This document shows positions 1 through 8,781 of a stretch of 41,064 nt of DNA, piece after piece. Where the stretch lies: positions 1 to 41,064 of the forward strand of contig JALEXS010000076.1 of assembly GCA_022780025.1 (NCBI GenBank). Reading direction: 5' to 3'. Below the pieces are notes generated by a model. That model was not told the DNA's origin. It saw nothing but the letters and a program-made list of their open reading frames with translations, and searched no databases. The stretch's first letter is position 1, and each line of letters opens with the position of its first letter. A program made the translations under genes and the position numbers. The DNA is from Mollicutes bacterium. Lineage in GTDB: Bacteria; Bacillota_I; Bacilli_A; RFN20; CAG-826.

Positions 1-54
1 GGTAAAGATAAATTTGTTCCTCTAGATATTTATAACGCAAAAATTAAAAAATAA
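1..54 (+). CDS. C-terminal tail of an unidentified protein (partial)
   Basis: An open frame runs from the first base of the window to a TAA stop and encodes the last 17 residues (ending DIYNAKIKK). The 5' part lies outside the window, so the family cannot be named. A basic lysine-rich C-terminus and the two hairpins that follow (93-116 and 145-169) fit the end of a real plus-strand gene that converges on the pheST operon. Nothing else can be said of its function. Confidence 0.45.
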   Translation, partial: GKDKFVPLDIYNAKIKK

Positions 55-92
55 GCTTTTCATAACAAATATTTTTTTAAAAATTTAGTTTA

Positions 93-116
93 ATAAGCTT
101 TTTGCTTATGATTTTT
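93..116 (+). terminator. Possible terminator of the partial plus-strand gene
   Basis: ATAAGC (93-98) and GCTTAT (104-109) form a 6-bp stem around a TTTTT loop, followed by GATTTTT. The stem is short and AT-rich, so this is a weak candidate; the stronger hairpin at 145-169 may serve both strands. Confidence 0.35.
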
Positions 117-140
117 ACAAAATAGAAATTCCTAATCAAT

Positions 141-176
141 AAAAAAATATTCGACTGGGTCGAATATTTATTTATT
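141..176 (-). terminator. Strong bidirectional intrinsic terminator between convergent genes
   Basis: A perfect 11-bp inverted repeat, AAATATTCGAC (145-155) and GTCGAATATTT (159-169), closes a 3-base loop. On the minus strand it is followed by an uninterrupted T run (complement of 141-147), so it ends the pheS-pheT-yceD transcript. On the plus strand the tail TATTTATT is less pure but probably works for the upstream partial gene too. Confidence 0.85.
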
Positions 177-184
177 AAATTAAT

Positions 185-670
185 TTAGTCTAAATCAAGG
201 TCATCTAAGATATCAAATGGTGAAGAATGCGTTTGTTCTTTCTCAATATCTTCTTCTTTAATTACTCTATATCCTTCTCCAACAATTACTTTATCTTCAT
301 TAGGAGCATGAATTGTAATAGGAATATTAGTAATCAATAAACTAAATATAAGATTATCAATATCTAATAAACCATCAATATATTCAGTATCTTCACTTTC
401 ATATTCCTTATCATTAGTAAAATATAAAGTTTCCTTAATATCAAAATCCTTATCAAACTTTTTTAAACTCAATGAACTAGTAATATTTAAATTAGCTAAT
501 ATATTTATTTTAAAAATATAAACTTTATTAACTTTTTCTATTTTAATTAAACCATCAATTTTATTAAATTTATTAATAATGTCATTAGAATACATTTTAT
601 TAAAAGCGTTTAAATCAAGCTTTATAGGTAATTCTAAAGGCTTATTAATATCTATAAATTCAAATTTCAT
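185..670 (-). CDS. YceD/DUF177-like protein
   Basis: A 161-residue acidic soluble protein without signal peptide or membrane segment. The layout recalls the YceD (DUF177) family, linked to 23S rRNA accumulation: N-terminal beta-rich part, a central acidic DLLDIDNLIF segment, a LLITNIPITIHAP strand, and the SPFDILDDLDLD tail that matches the family's usual xPFxxLxxL ending. The assignment rests on these patterns only. It starts 3 bases after the pheT stop, so it is probably translationally coupled to the Phe-tRNA synthetase operon, and it is the last gene before a strong terminator. YceD genes usually sit beside rpmF (ribosomal protein L32); that partner is not in the window. Stop is TAA. Confidence 0.6.
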   Translation of the reverse strand: MKFEFIDINKPLELPIKLDLNAFNKMYSNDIINKFNKIDGLIKIEKVNKVYIFKINILANLNITSSLSLKKFDKDFDIKETLYFTNDKEYESEDTEYIDGLLDIDNLIFSLLITNIPITIHAPNEDKVIVGEGYRVIKEEDIEKEQTHSSPFDILDDLDLD

Positions 671-673
671 TAA

Positions 674-3037
674 TTACCTCATTTTAAGATTTAATTTATT
701 TACAATTAAATTCTTAATCTTCTCATCAATTTCACTAATCTCATCATTTTTAAAAGATGCATCAGCTTTTTCTAAAGTAACACTAATAGTAATTGCATTT
801 TCATAAATATCAATTAATTCAATATTTTTAATGAAACCACTAGTTTTCTTAATCTCTTTAATAACATTACTATAATCCATATTATTATCATTAATAAATG
901 TATAATCTCTTGAAACACTTGGATATTTAGAGAATTCTTTAAATTTATTATTACCACTTCTCATATTTAATAATATGGATAAATTAAGTTCCATTACTAA
1001 GACATTTGCTTTTTTAAAACTATAATTAGATTTAATAGTAGGATGTAATTCACCTAAAACACCGAATAATTTATTATCTAAATAAACATAAGCTGATCTA
1101 TTAGGGTGAAATTCATTAGTATTTAATATTCTTTCATAACGGACTCTAGATTCGCTAATATTAAATAATTTAAATATATTAATTAAATATCCTTTTAAAT
1201 CATAAAAACTAAAATCTTTAGCATTATATAATTCTTGATTTAATTCTTTACCACATAATCCAATTGATAAATGAACTTCATTTTTCTTATTAGTTTCAAT
1301 ATTACTAACTTCAAATAATTTAAAATCTCTATTTTGATGAGCAAAATTATAATCTATACAATTTAATAAACTACTAAGCAAATTCCTTCTAACAATTTTA
1401 TGATCTTCAGTTAAAGGATTTAAAACTTTATATGGTTCATCTTTAGTTAGATAATTGAAAATTTCATTATCTTTATCATTTATTAAAGTATAAGTTAATA
1501 TTTCATCTAATCCTCTATTTAATAAATAATCTTTAATAACTTTTATTTTACTATCTTCTAATGAACGTTGCCCAATAGTAGTTTCCATTAAAGGAAGTGA
1601 AGATTTAACATTATCAAATCCTAAATAACGAATTATTTCTTCACTTAAATCAGCTTTTCCTTCAACATCAATTCTAAAAGATGGGACAGTTGCAATAAAA
1701 TTGTCTTCATCTACTTTATTTATTTTGAAATATAAAGTTTCTAAAGTTGAAATAATAGTTTCTTTATCAAAGGATGTACCAAGTCTATTATTAATATAAG
1801 ATATAGAGCAATTAATTTCTTTAGCTTCATGAATAACTTTATCAAAAATAATAGAATTAGATATTTCTTTAGCTTCACATAAATTTAAAACATAGTAACT
1901 AGCAATTTTTAATACTTCTAATAAATTATCTTTATTAATGCCTTTTACAAATCGTGATGAACTATCGCTACTTAATCCAAGTCTACTACTTGTTTTACGT
2001 ACTTTAGTTCCATTGAAACTAGCAACTTCAAGAGCAATATTTTTACTATCAGTAGTAACTTCTACATTTTTTAAACCCATAATACCGCCGATTGCAACAG
2101 GGATATTATCACTAGTAACAACTAAATCATTACTAATTAAGTCATATTCTTTATCGTCTAAAGCTATAACTTTATTATTAATGTCATCTTTTACAATAAG
2201 TTCTTGTTTAGGTAACTTATCTAAATCATACATATGAACTGGTTGGCCAGTTAAAAGCATCACATAATTACCAATATCAACAATATTATTGATACTTCTA
2301 ATTCCTTCACTTCTTAAAACTTCTTTAAGCCATTTTGGTGATTCTTTAACTTTTACATCTTTAAAAATTCTAAGAGTAAAAGCATCACAATTTGTAGTTA
2401 AACTATCAACTTTAAAATTAGTTTCATTATAATTTGCTGTTTCTTCATAAATAGGTAAAGTTAACTTTCTTTTAAATAAAGCAGCAATTTCTCTAGCAAC
2501 ATTAAATAAGCCATTGCAATCGCTTCTATTAGCAAGAAGTTTTAAATCTAAAATAGTATCATCAAGTCCTAAATAATTTAAAACATCTTCATTACCAACA
2601 GTAGCATCATCAGGTAATTCTTCAATTCCTTCAATTTGTTCTTTTCTTAAATATTTTTCATCAACACCTAATTCATTTAGAGCACAAAGCATTCCATAAC
2701 TTTCATGTCCTAATAAGCAACCTTTTTTAATTTCACCTTTTGGTAATTTAGCACCAACTTTAGCAACTATTACTTTTAAGCCAACTCTGGCGTTAGGTGC
2801 ACCACAAACGATATCTAATATTTCATCTTTTATATCAACTTTACAAATATGTAAATGATTACTTTCAGTCATTGAATCACATTTAATAATTTGTCCTATT
2901 ACTAAATTAGTAGCAGAGGCTAAACGTTTAATTTCTTCTACTTCAATACCTGCAAAAGTTAATCGATCAGCAATTTCTTGATCACTTATTCCGACTAAAT
3001 CAACATATTTTCTTATTTCTTTTAAAGATACTAACAT
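674..3037 (-). CDS. pheT: Phenylalanine--tRNA ligase beta subunit
   Basis: The 787-residue beta subunit of the alpha2-beta2 cytosolic enzyme that charges tRNA-Phe. Length and order of parts match full-length bacterial PheT: an N-terminal EMAP/OB tRNA-binding domain (about 40-148), then B3/B4 editing and B5 regions (for example GIRSINNIVDIGNYVMLL and the SSRLGLSSDSSSRF segment), a core synthetase-like fold, and a C-terminal FDX-ACB anticodon-binding domain (about 697-787, beginning KYPSVSRDYTF). It starts 2 bases downstream of the pheS stop, with AGAGGATTAATT upstream as ribosome binding site. Expression should follow the pheS T-box leader. No truncation or frameshift is visible. Confidence 0.97.
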   Translation of the reverse strand: MLVSLKEIRKYVDLVGISDQEIADRLTFAGIEVEEIKRLASATNLVIGQIIKCDSMTESNHLHICKVDIKDEILDIVCGAPNARVGLKVIVAKVGAKLPKGEIKKGCLLGHESYGMLCALNELGVDEKYLRKEQIEGIEELPDDATVGNEDVLNYLGLDDTILDLKLLANRSDCNGLFNVAREIAALFKRKLTLPIYEETANYNETNFKVDSLTTNCDAFTLRIFKDVKVKESPKWLKEVLRSEGIRSINNIVDIGNYVMLLTGQPVHMYDLDKLPKQELIVKDDINNKVIALDDKEYDLISNDLVVTSDNIPVAIGGIMGLKNVEVTTDSKNIALEVASFNGTKVRKTSSRLGLSSDSSSRFVKGINKDNLLEVLKIASYYVLNLCEAKEISNSIIFDKVIHEAKEINCSISYINNRLGTSFDKETIISTLETLYFKINKVDEDNFIATVPSFRIDVEGKADLSEEIIRYLGFDNVKSSLPLMETTIGQRSLEDSKIKVIKDYLLNRGLDEILTYTLINDKDNEIFNYLTKDEPYKVLNPLTEDHKIVRRNLLSSLLNCIDYNFAHQNRDFKLFEVSNIETNKKNEVHLSIGLCGKELNQELYNAKDFSFYDLKGYLINIFKLFNISESRVRYERILNTNEFHPNRSAYVYLDNKLFGVLGELHPTIKSNYSFKKANVLVMELNLSILLNMRSGNNKFKEFSKYPSVSRDYTFINDNNMDYSNVIKEIKKTSGFIKNIELIDIYENAITISVTLEKADASFKNDEISEIDEKIKNLIVNKLNLKMR

Positions 3038-3039
3038 AA

Positions 3040-4077
3040 TTAATCCTCTACTTTTTTATTAAATTCTTCAATAAATCTAATATCGTTTTGATAAAATTTT
3101 CTAATATCATCGATACCATATCGAAGCATTGCAACTCTTTCAATACCAATACCAAAAGCGAAGCCACTATAAACATCAGGATCATAACCAGACATTTTTA
3201 AAACATTTGGATGAACCATTCCAGCACCTAATATTTCAATCCAGCCACTTCCTTTGCAAATATTGCAGCCTTTTCCATGGCATGAGAAACAACTAACATC
3301 AACTTCAACACTTGGTTCAGTAAATGGGAAATAACTACTTCTAAACCTAATTTTACTATCCTTAGAAAACATTTTTTTAGCAAATAATTCTAAAGTAGCT
3401 TTTAAATTACCCATATTAATATTTTTATCAATAACAAGTCCTTCGACTTGAGCAAATTGGTGAGAATGAGTCATATCATCATCATCACGACGATAAGTTT
3501 TACCAGGGCAAATAATTTTAATAGGTTGTCCTTTAGCTTTTTCCATTACATGAGCTTGAACAGCTGAAGTGTGACTTCTTAATAAAGTTTCATTATCAAT
3601 ATAAAGAGTATCTTGCATGTCACGAGCTGGATGATCTTTAGGAATATTTAATAATTCAAATACATAATGATCTTTATCAACTTCAGGACCTTTTTCAACT
3701 TTATATCCCATACCAATAAAAATATCTTCGATCTCATCAATAATTTTATAAAAAGGATTAGCTACTCCACTATGACTATCAATAGGAGGTAAAGTAATAT
3801 CGATTTTTTCACTTTCTAGTTTTTGATTCAATTTCTTCTTCTCAAGTTCAACCATTTTATTATTAATTAATGATTCAACATAAGCTTTAGCATCATTTAA
3901 TTCTTTACCAAAAGACTTCTTTTCTTCTATTGATAACTCTCTCATTTTATTTATTAAAACACTTAATTTACCTTTTTTAGATAAATATAAATTTTTAATT
4001 TCAATAAGTCTTTCTAAACCAACATCTTGTTCAATATCACTTTTAGCTTCTGATAATATTTTTTTAATTTCTTCCAT
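3040..4077 (-). CDS. pheS: Phenylalanine--tRNA ligase alpha subunit
   Basis: The 345-residue catalytic alpha subunit. An N-terminal coiled-coil arm (1-90) is followed by the class II core: motif 1 region HPARDMQDT (149-157), motif 2 with RRDDDDMTHSHQF (196-208), and motif 3 FGIGIERVAMLRYGI (308-322). The Cys-rich insert with C263, C266, C271 and C274 is typical of bacterial PheS. The start is fixed by TAGGAGGC just before the ATG. First gene of the pheS-pheT-yceD operon; transcription is read through or stopped by the T-box at 4095-4292. Confidence 0.97.
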   Translation of the reverse strand: MEEIKKILSEAKSDIEQDVGLERLIEIKNLYLSKKGKLSVLINKMRELSIEEKKSFGKELNDAKAYVESLINNKMVELEKKKLNQKLESEKIDITLPPIDSHSGVANPFYKIIDEIEDIFIGMGYKVEKGPEVDKDHYVFELLNIPKDHPARDMQDTLYIDNETLLRSHTSAVQAHVMEKAKGQPIKIICPGKTYRRDDDDMTHSHQFAQVEGLVIDKNINMGNLKATLELFAKKMFSKDSKIRFRSSYFPFTEPSVEVDVSCFSCHGKGCNICKGSGWIEILGAGMVHPNVLKMSGYDPDVYSGFAFGIGIERVAMLRYGIDDIRKFYQNDIRFIEEFNKKVED

Positions 4078-4094
4078 ATAGCCTCCTAATAAAT

Positions 4095-4292
4095 AAAAAA
4101 GAATTAGTCTAGGAACGAATAATTATCCGCGGTACCATCCTAATTCTTCAGCACTTAATTTATTCTATTTAACGAATAGATCCGGTATTCCTACATGCTC
4201 CAAGGTGAATTCATTAAGCTATTTTGAAGATGTTTTCACTTTATCATCTCTCCCTAAACAAACATCACTTAATTACTACTTCTTTTCAACGC
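4095..4292 (-). promoter_or_regulatory. Phenylalanine T-box riboswitch upstream of pheS
   Basis: The minus-strand leader has the T-box core AGGATGGTACCGCGG (complement of 4126-4140), which pairs with the uncharged tRNA acceptor end. A GGGAGAGATGATAAA AG-bulge type stem I element lies near 4240-4255. Upstream in the leader, GAATTCACCTTGGAGC carries a UUC codon (complement of 4207-4209) followed by A, the expected Phe specifier. A terminator forms from AAGAATTAG (complement of 4140-4148) and CTAATTCTT (complement of 4099-4107) followed by six T. Low charged tRNA-Phe should favour the antiterminator and switch on pheST. Confidence 0.93.
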
Positions 4293-4298
4293 TCATTC

Positions 4299-4328
4299 AT
4301 TATAACATTTTCAAATTAAATTTGTCTT
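4299..4328 (-). promoter_or_regulatory. Promoter of the T-box/pheS operon
   Basis: On the minus strand an extended -10, TGTTATAAT (TATAAT = complement of 4299-4304), lies 18 bases from AAGACA (complement of 4323-4328). It places the transcript start near 4292, just ahead of stem I of the T-box. Confidence 0.75.
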
Positions 4329-4362
4329 AAAATATATTTAATTCATAAAATTTTCCTTAATC

Positions 4363-4378
4363 ATATTATATATAATAT
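4363..4378. repeat. Perfect 16-bp AT palindrome behind the large lipoprotein gene
   Basis: ATATTATA followed by its mirror TATAATAT. It starts right after the lipoprotein stop codon (minus strand) and upstream of the pheS promoter. No T run follows, so it is not a clear terminator. It may be chance in AT-rich DNA or a binding site. Confidence 0.4.
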
Positions 4379-4381
4379 AGA

Positions 4382-7300
4382 TTAAGCGAATTTAGATGGA
4401 TTCAATGTCTCTGATAATTTATTTGAATAAGTTGCAACACCAAAATAATCTAAACTTGTTAATGTTTTATCACTTGTATTTCCGCAATAAATTAAATTAT
4501 CGAAATCAATATATAAAACTTTAGTTTTTTCTACTCCATCTTCAATGTATGTAAGTTTAATAGTAGAAACTTTAATAGCAGTTTTTAAATCAACGATTTC
4601 ACTATTGGAAATTGTATTAAATACACCTGTTTCAAATTTAAATAATTCAATAACTCCAGTTGTGTCATTTAATGCAAATACATATTTTTCACCATTTATA
4701 AGAATATATTGATGTCCAACAAATTGATCTCCTGCATCTGCTGGAATTAGATTCTTTAATGAATCGACTAAATTTTCTTTTTTAATATCAATTCCACCAC
4801 ATTTTACAAATTGGGTTATTTCTTTTTGATATCCATTATCCATTAAAATAGCAAAATTCTTAGTATTATCTTTTAAATTAAGGATCTTGAATAAAGTAAA
4901 TCCATGGGTACTTTCACTATTAAACTTCTCTACTTTTTCCCAATTTGAAGAAATATAGCCATAATATACATTTTTATTTGAACTAATTAAATAACTTGAT
5001 TCTTCAACAGTAACTAATGAATTTTTAGCATAAATCCAACCATCTTCATTTGAATACACAAACTTATTTGTAGAATCTGAAGCTATTTTATGAGTTAAAT
5101 CTATGTTATCAACTAAACTGGATTTATTTAAATCACTTACGATATATTTATCAGTATTATTTTTAATTACATGATTTATAGAATCATAATCATTATTATC
5201 GTTTAATGATATAAAATTAGAATTATAAACTAATCTTACTTTAGAATAATTTTCACTATTATAAATTTTATTACCAATTAAAGAGTCGTTTTTAAAATAA
5301 GCAACAACATTATCTTTTTCGAATAATTCAATATATTTCCAATCACTAGAATCATCAAAAATAAATAATTTACCTTGAGTAGTTTCGAATAATTTATAAC
5401 TTAAAATATTTTTATCAAGAATTACTCCTTCTAAAAGTTCATTATTATATTTAATAAATGTTTTTCCTTCTATTAAATATGTATGAGTAGTTGGGTTAAT
5501 ATCACTAGCTTTAGCCCATGCGCCTTCATTAGTTAAAGTATAAGTTGCATCTTCACTACTATCACTATGATGAACAGTTGAAATAAATTCATTATTAGAA
5601 TTAGAATCGATTAATTTTCCGTTATAATCAATAATCCAGGTTGATCCACTATTTTTATATGCTAAAACAGTTGTAGGATTACTAACATTATTAATTGTGC
5701 GATCGTTTCCATTATCTAAATAGAAATATCCTTTATTATAACGAGAATATTTTTTATTATTTTTAAGATCTTTTACTATAAAATCAAATTTAAGATTATC
5801 AATTGAATTAAATGAATTAGTATTTTTATTATAATAACCATCTTTAATTGCTTCGTTATATTTATATTCAACTTTATTAAATATAACTAATAATTTATTA
5901 AATGTACTTTCTTCATTTGTTTTTATAAGACCATTAATAAAATTACCATTTTTTAAAATTAAGTTACCATCAATAATGAGTTCACTTTCTTTTTGATAAT
6001 TTGCATTTAAATCTTTTAAAGAATTATCAAGTTTTGAATAAACAAAAATATTACCATTAAGATTTAAAGTTGATTTACTATCAATATATAATTTTCCACC
6101 ATTTGTTAATTTATAATTATTATTTAATGTCAATTTAGAATTTAAAACATTGATATCTAAAATATTACTAACAATTGGGAAATAGAAATTTTCAGAGCTT
6201 TGTTTATTAGAATAAATAAATTTATTAAATTCAACTTCATTATCAACAAAATTTAAAATAGTTTTATCATTATTTTTGTTAATAGATAAATAACCATTTT
6301 CATTATTATTTAAAGGTTTAATAAAATAATTTTCTTTTTCACTAGGATTACCAAAATATAAAAATTCATAATTAATTGAGCTAAATTCATCAGTTAATGT
6401 TTCTTTAGTATACATTTTAGATCCATTAAATAATTTTACATTACAATTTAAATCAGCAAAATCGTATTCATTAAATGGATTGATTCCATTATTTAACGAA
6501 CTTATATAAGAATTATAACTATTTACATCATGGGTAATTAAATTAGTTTTAATAATTCCACCTTTATTAACGATTATCTCACCACTTTTAGTAGTACTAC
6601 TATCAATTACTTTACCATTAATATCTAATAAACCGCCGTTTAAAATAGTAAGTTTATGACCATTTAAATCGATATTTGTATAATTTGAAATAGCAATACC
6701 ATCAATAGAATCATTTCTTCCAATAGTTCCACTACTTACAAGAGTTCCTTCTATTTTTAAATCATTTTCTAATTTTAATGTATAAATAGCATTACTAATT
6801 GTATTATTACCAGCATTATAATCTCTATATTTATTTAAATTAGCGTTAATTAAAGTTCCATCTTTTTTAGATTTAGCACTAGCTAAAAATAAACTTTGTC
6901 CTTTGTTTAATTTAGTAAATTTTTCATCGCTAATAATTTTATTTTCAGGAATATCTAAATTATATATAGGATTAATAGCGTTAGTATTTTTAAATCCTTC
7001 TGATAAACTCTTATAAGTTTTATTGCCATCTTTATCGACATAATTTACAATATCTTCCATTTTTTTATTTTCAGGAAGAGTTAAATCATTATAAGGGAAA
7101 TCTAAAGCATTTTTATTATCATAATTTTCGAAAATTAAATTATTAATTTTAGTATTATGAAATTGAGAACTAACAGTTAAATTAATTTTTGTATCAGTTC
7201 CAGGTTTTGTAAAATCAAATGTAAATGTTGCACCTTTAGTTTCAATCAAATTAAGTTGTTTTTTAGTATCGCTTACATATAAGGTATCTAAATTTAAATT

Positions 7301-8275
7301 AGATAAGGAACTCAATGAGATAGTTTCTAAAGTTGATGGAATATTAATTTCTTTTAAATTAGTAGCATCATTGAACGCAAAAAAGCATAAATCAGTAACG
7401 CCTTCTTCTAATTTTACTGAAGTAATATCTTTATATGTTTCTTCTTTAAATAACTCTTTAAAACCAATAGGTCCTAAAGCAACATTTTTCTTTTCTTTTC
7501 CAAAATATCCAGGAATTGTTAAGTTAGTAGGTATTTTTTGACCATCAGCTAAATTATTAGCTTTATTATAACTTTTCAATAAAATTTTTGATAAAGATAA
7601 ATTTAAAGGTAATTGATTATTTTCTCCACCAGTCATTGACTCAATTAGTGGATAGATATCACGCTTCAAAATAGCAGTTTTTTTAGTAGAATAATCAATA
7701 TCAAAATCTTTAAAATTTTCTATATTTAATTCAAATTTAAAGCCATCTAAATAGAATAAAGTAGGGTCATAATTTTCTTTATAAGCACATTGATCGATAT
7801 TTCCTTCTTCATCGAATTTAGTATAAACATCATCTAAAGTTGCACTAGCATCGTTATCTTTTATTAAAACCATTGGAAGTTGTTTCATAAAATCAATTGG
7901 ATTATCAACAAAAGAAGGTAAATCAAAATTACCAGTTGTATTATCATAACTTATATCATAATTAGGAATATCTAAATAATATTTAGATTCAGTGTCGCTA
8001 AAACATAAGTTTTGAAAATTAATTATTCCTAAATATTCATAATCAGTAAGCGAATTAAATACTACTCCTTTTAAAAGTTCAGAATTATAATACCAAGCAT
8101 GATATTCTTGCTTATCATCGGTAATATTTAACTTTTTTCTTAAATTTTTATAGTATTCAAGAGCTTTGTTTGTAAAATCTAAATTTGGGTTTTTAGTAAC
8201 CTTAAAAGAGCAACTGCTAAGTGATAAAGTAGCTATTGCTGCTAAAGGAAATATAAATAGCTTATTTTTATTCAT
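4382..8275 (-). CDS. Very large surface lipoprotein with one LRR unit and beta-rich repeats
   Basis: A 1297-residue protein with a lipoprotein signal peptide (basic MNKNK, hydrophobic core, lipobox SLSSC with lipidated C22), so it is anchored outside the membrane. Near 283-335 there is one BspA-type leucine-rich unit (VTDLCFFAFNDATNLKEINIPSTL). Around 510-580 a stretch with NIDLNGHKLTILNGGLLDING and GEIIVNKGGIIKT looks like right-handed beta-helix coils. The C-terminal third has two related segments (about 910-950 and 1067-1107: TNEGAWAKASD..TYLIEGK and SNEDGWIYAKN..SYLISSN). No enzyme motif is recognised. An adhesin or ligand-binding role is inference. Codon use is as AT-rich as its neighbours. 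It has no Shine-Dalgarno site; its promoter is six bases from the ATG. Confidence 0.85.
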   Translation of the reverse strand: MNKNKLFIFPLAAIATLSLSSCSFKVTKNPNLDFTNKALEYYKNLRKKLNITDDKQEYHAWYYNSELLKGVVFNSLTDYEYLGIINFQNLCFSDTESKYYLDIPNYDISYDNTTGNFDLPSFVDNPIDFMKQLPMVLIKDNDASATLDDVYTKFDEEGNIDQCAYKENYDPTLFYLDGFKFELNIENFKDFDIDYSTKKTAILKRDIYPLIESMTGGENNQLPLNLSLSKILLKSYNKANNLADGQKIPTNLTIPGYFGKEKKNVALGPIGFKELFKEETYKDITSVKLEEGVTDLCFFAFNDATNLKEINIPSTLETISLSSLSNLNLDTLYVSDTKKQLNLIETKGATFTFDFTKPGTDTKINLTVSSQFHNTKINNLIFENYDNKNALDFPYNDLTLPENKKMEDIVNYVDKDGNKTYKSLSEGFKNTNAINPIYNLDIPENKIISDEKFTKLNKGQSLFLASAKSKKDGTLINANLNKYRDYNAGNNTISNAIYTLKLENDLKIEGTLVSSGTIGRNDSIDGIAISNYTNIDLNGHKLTILNGGLLDINGKVIDSSTTKSGEIIVNKGGIIKTNLITHDVNSYNSYISSLNNGINPFNEYDFADLNCNVKLFNGSKMYTKETLTDEFSSINYEFLYFGNPSEKENYFIKPLNNNENGYLSINKNNDKTILNFVDNEVEFNKFIYSNKQSSENFYFPIVSNILDINVLNSKLTLNNNYKLTNGGKLYIDSKSTLNLNGNIFVYSKLDNSLKDLNANYQKESELIIDGNLILKNGNFINGLIKTNEESTFNKLLVIFNKVEYKYNEAIKDGYYNKNTNSFNSIDNLKFDFIVKDLKNNKKYSRYNKGYFYLDNGNDRTINNVSNPTTVLAYKNSGSTWIIDYNGKLIDSNSNNEFISTVHHSDSSEDATYTLTNEGAWAKASDINPTTHTYLIEGKTFIKYNNELLEGVILDKNILSYKLFETTQGKLFIFDDSSDWKYIELFEKDNVVAYFKNDSLIGNKIYNSENYSKVRLVYNSNFISLNDNNDYDSINHVIKNNTDKYIVSDLNKSSLVDNIDLTHKIASDSTNKFVYSNEDGWIYAKNSLVTVEESSYLISSNKNVYYGYISSNWEKVEKFNSESTHGFTLFKILNLKDNTKNFAILMDNGYQKEITQFVKCGGIDIKKENLVDSLKNLIPADAGDQFVGHQYILINGEKYVFALNDTTGVIELFKFETGVFNTISNSEIVDLKTAIKVSTIKLTYIEDGVEKTKVLYIDFDNLIYCGNTSDKTLTSLDYFGVATYSNKLSETLNPSKFA

Positions 8276-8281
8276 ATAAAA

Positions 8282-8310
8282 ATTATAAAAGTTATGTGCT
8301 TTTTTATCAA
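8282..8310 (-). promoter_or_regulatory. Promoter giving a leaderless mRNA for the 1297-residue lipoprotein
   Basis: Minus strand TTGATA (complement of 8305-8310), a 17-base spacer, then TATAAT (complement of 8282-8287). Only six bases (TTTTAT) separate the -10 from the ATG at 8275, so transcription should begin at or within a base or two of the start codon and there is no room for a ribosome binding site. Confidence 0.75.
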
Positions 8311-8394
8311 TGAAAAATATGTAAATTAATGAAAACTTTATAAATATAAAGAGCTAAAAAAACATTGTCAATCAATAAAAAATAAAATATGAAT

Positions 8395-8411
8395 AAAAAA
8401 CTACTAGTTTT
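8395..8411 (-). terminator. Probable terminator of the hypB-to-DUF1667 operon
   Basis: Minus strand AAAACTAGTAGTTTTTT: a 5-bp stem (AAAAC/GTTTT) around TAGTA, ending in a T run, about 25 bases after the DUF1667 stop. Short stem, so only moderate support. Confidence 0.4.
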
Positions 8412-8433
8412 ATACTAATAAACTACAGTTTAA

Positions 8434-8778
8434 TTACTTAATTTCTTTTGTTGCGACTATGTTAACGCCAGTATTTAAAACATTTTCAATAACAATTTGA
8501 TGCATTGCGATTGGTCTAGTTAATTCAACTTTATTAATCTCTTTCAAAACATCAAAAATCATTTCTTTTGGTAATGGTTTATCAGATTTACATGGTACTA
8601 CATAAATATCGATTGGATTTTTAATCTTAACTGATGTAGTAAGTACTCTTTTTGGATGAGTTAATTCATCTTTTGCGTATTGAAGACCTCTTGGACAAGA
8701 GTAATTAAAAATACCTTGATCATTTACTAAAATATGACATCCTCTTGGACAACATATACAAATCATTTCTTTTTCCAT
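8434..8778 (-). CDS. DUF1667 cysteine-rich protein, partner of GlpA/GlpB-like enzymes
   Basis: A 114-residue protein with an N-terminal cysteine cluster: C7, C9, C10, C14 (CICCPRGC) and C28 (SCPRG). This is the hallmark of DUF1667, small proteins usually encoded after a GlpA-like and a GlpB-like flavoprotein. The cysteines could hold an iron-sulfur cluster; that is inference. No signal peptide or membrane segment, so cytosolic. It starts 3 bases after the GlpB-like stop with TTGAGGATTAAT as binding site and ends the operon. It most likely acts as the small electron-transfer subunit of the two enzymes before it. Confidence 0.88.
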   Translation of the reverse strand: MEKEMICICCPRGCHILVNDQGIFNYSCPRGLQYAKDELTHPKRVLTTSVKIKNPIDIYVVPCKSDKPLPKEMIFDVLKEINKVELTRPIAMHQIVIENVLNTGVNIVATKEIK

Positions 8779-8781
8779 ACA

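Noticed and set aside
1938-2237. Plus-strand open frame inside pheT
   Set aside because: It lies wholly opposite a well-supported synthetase gene, has no binding site and its translation is low-complexity Leu/Ser; a shadow of the AT-rich coding strand.
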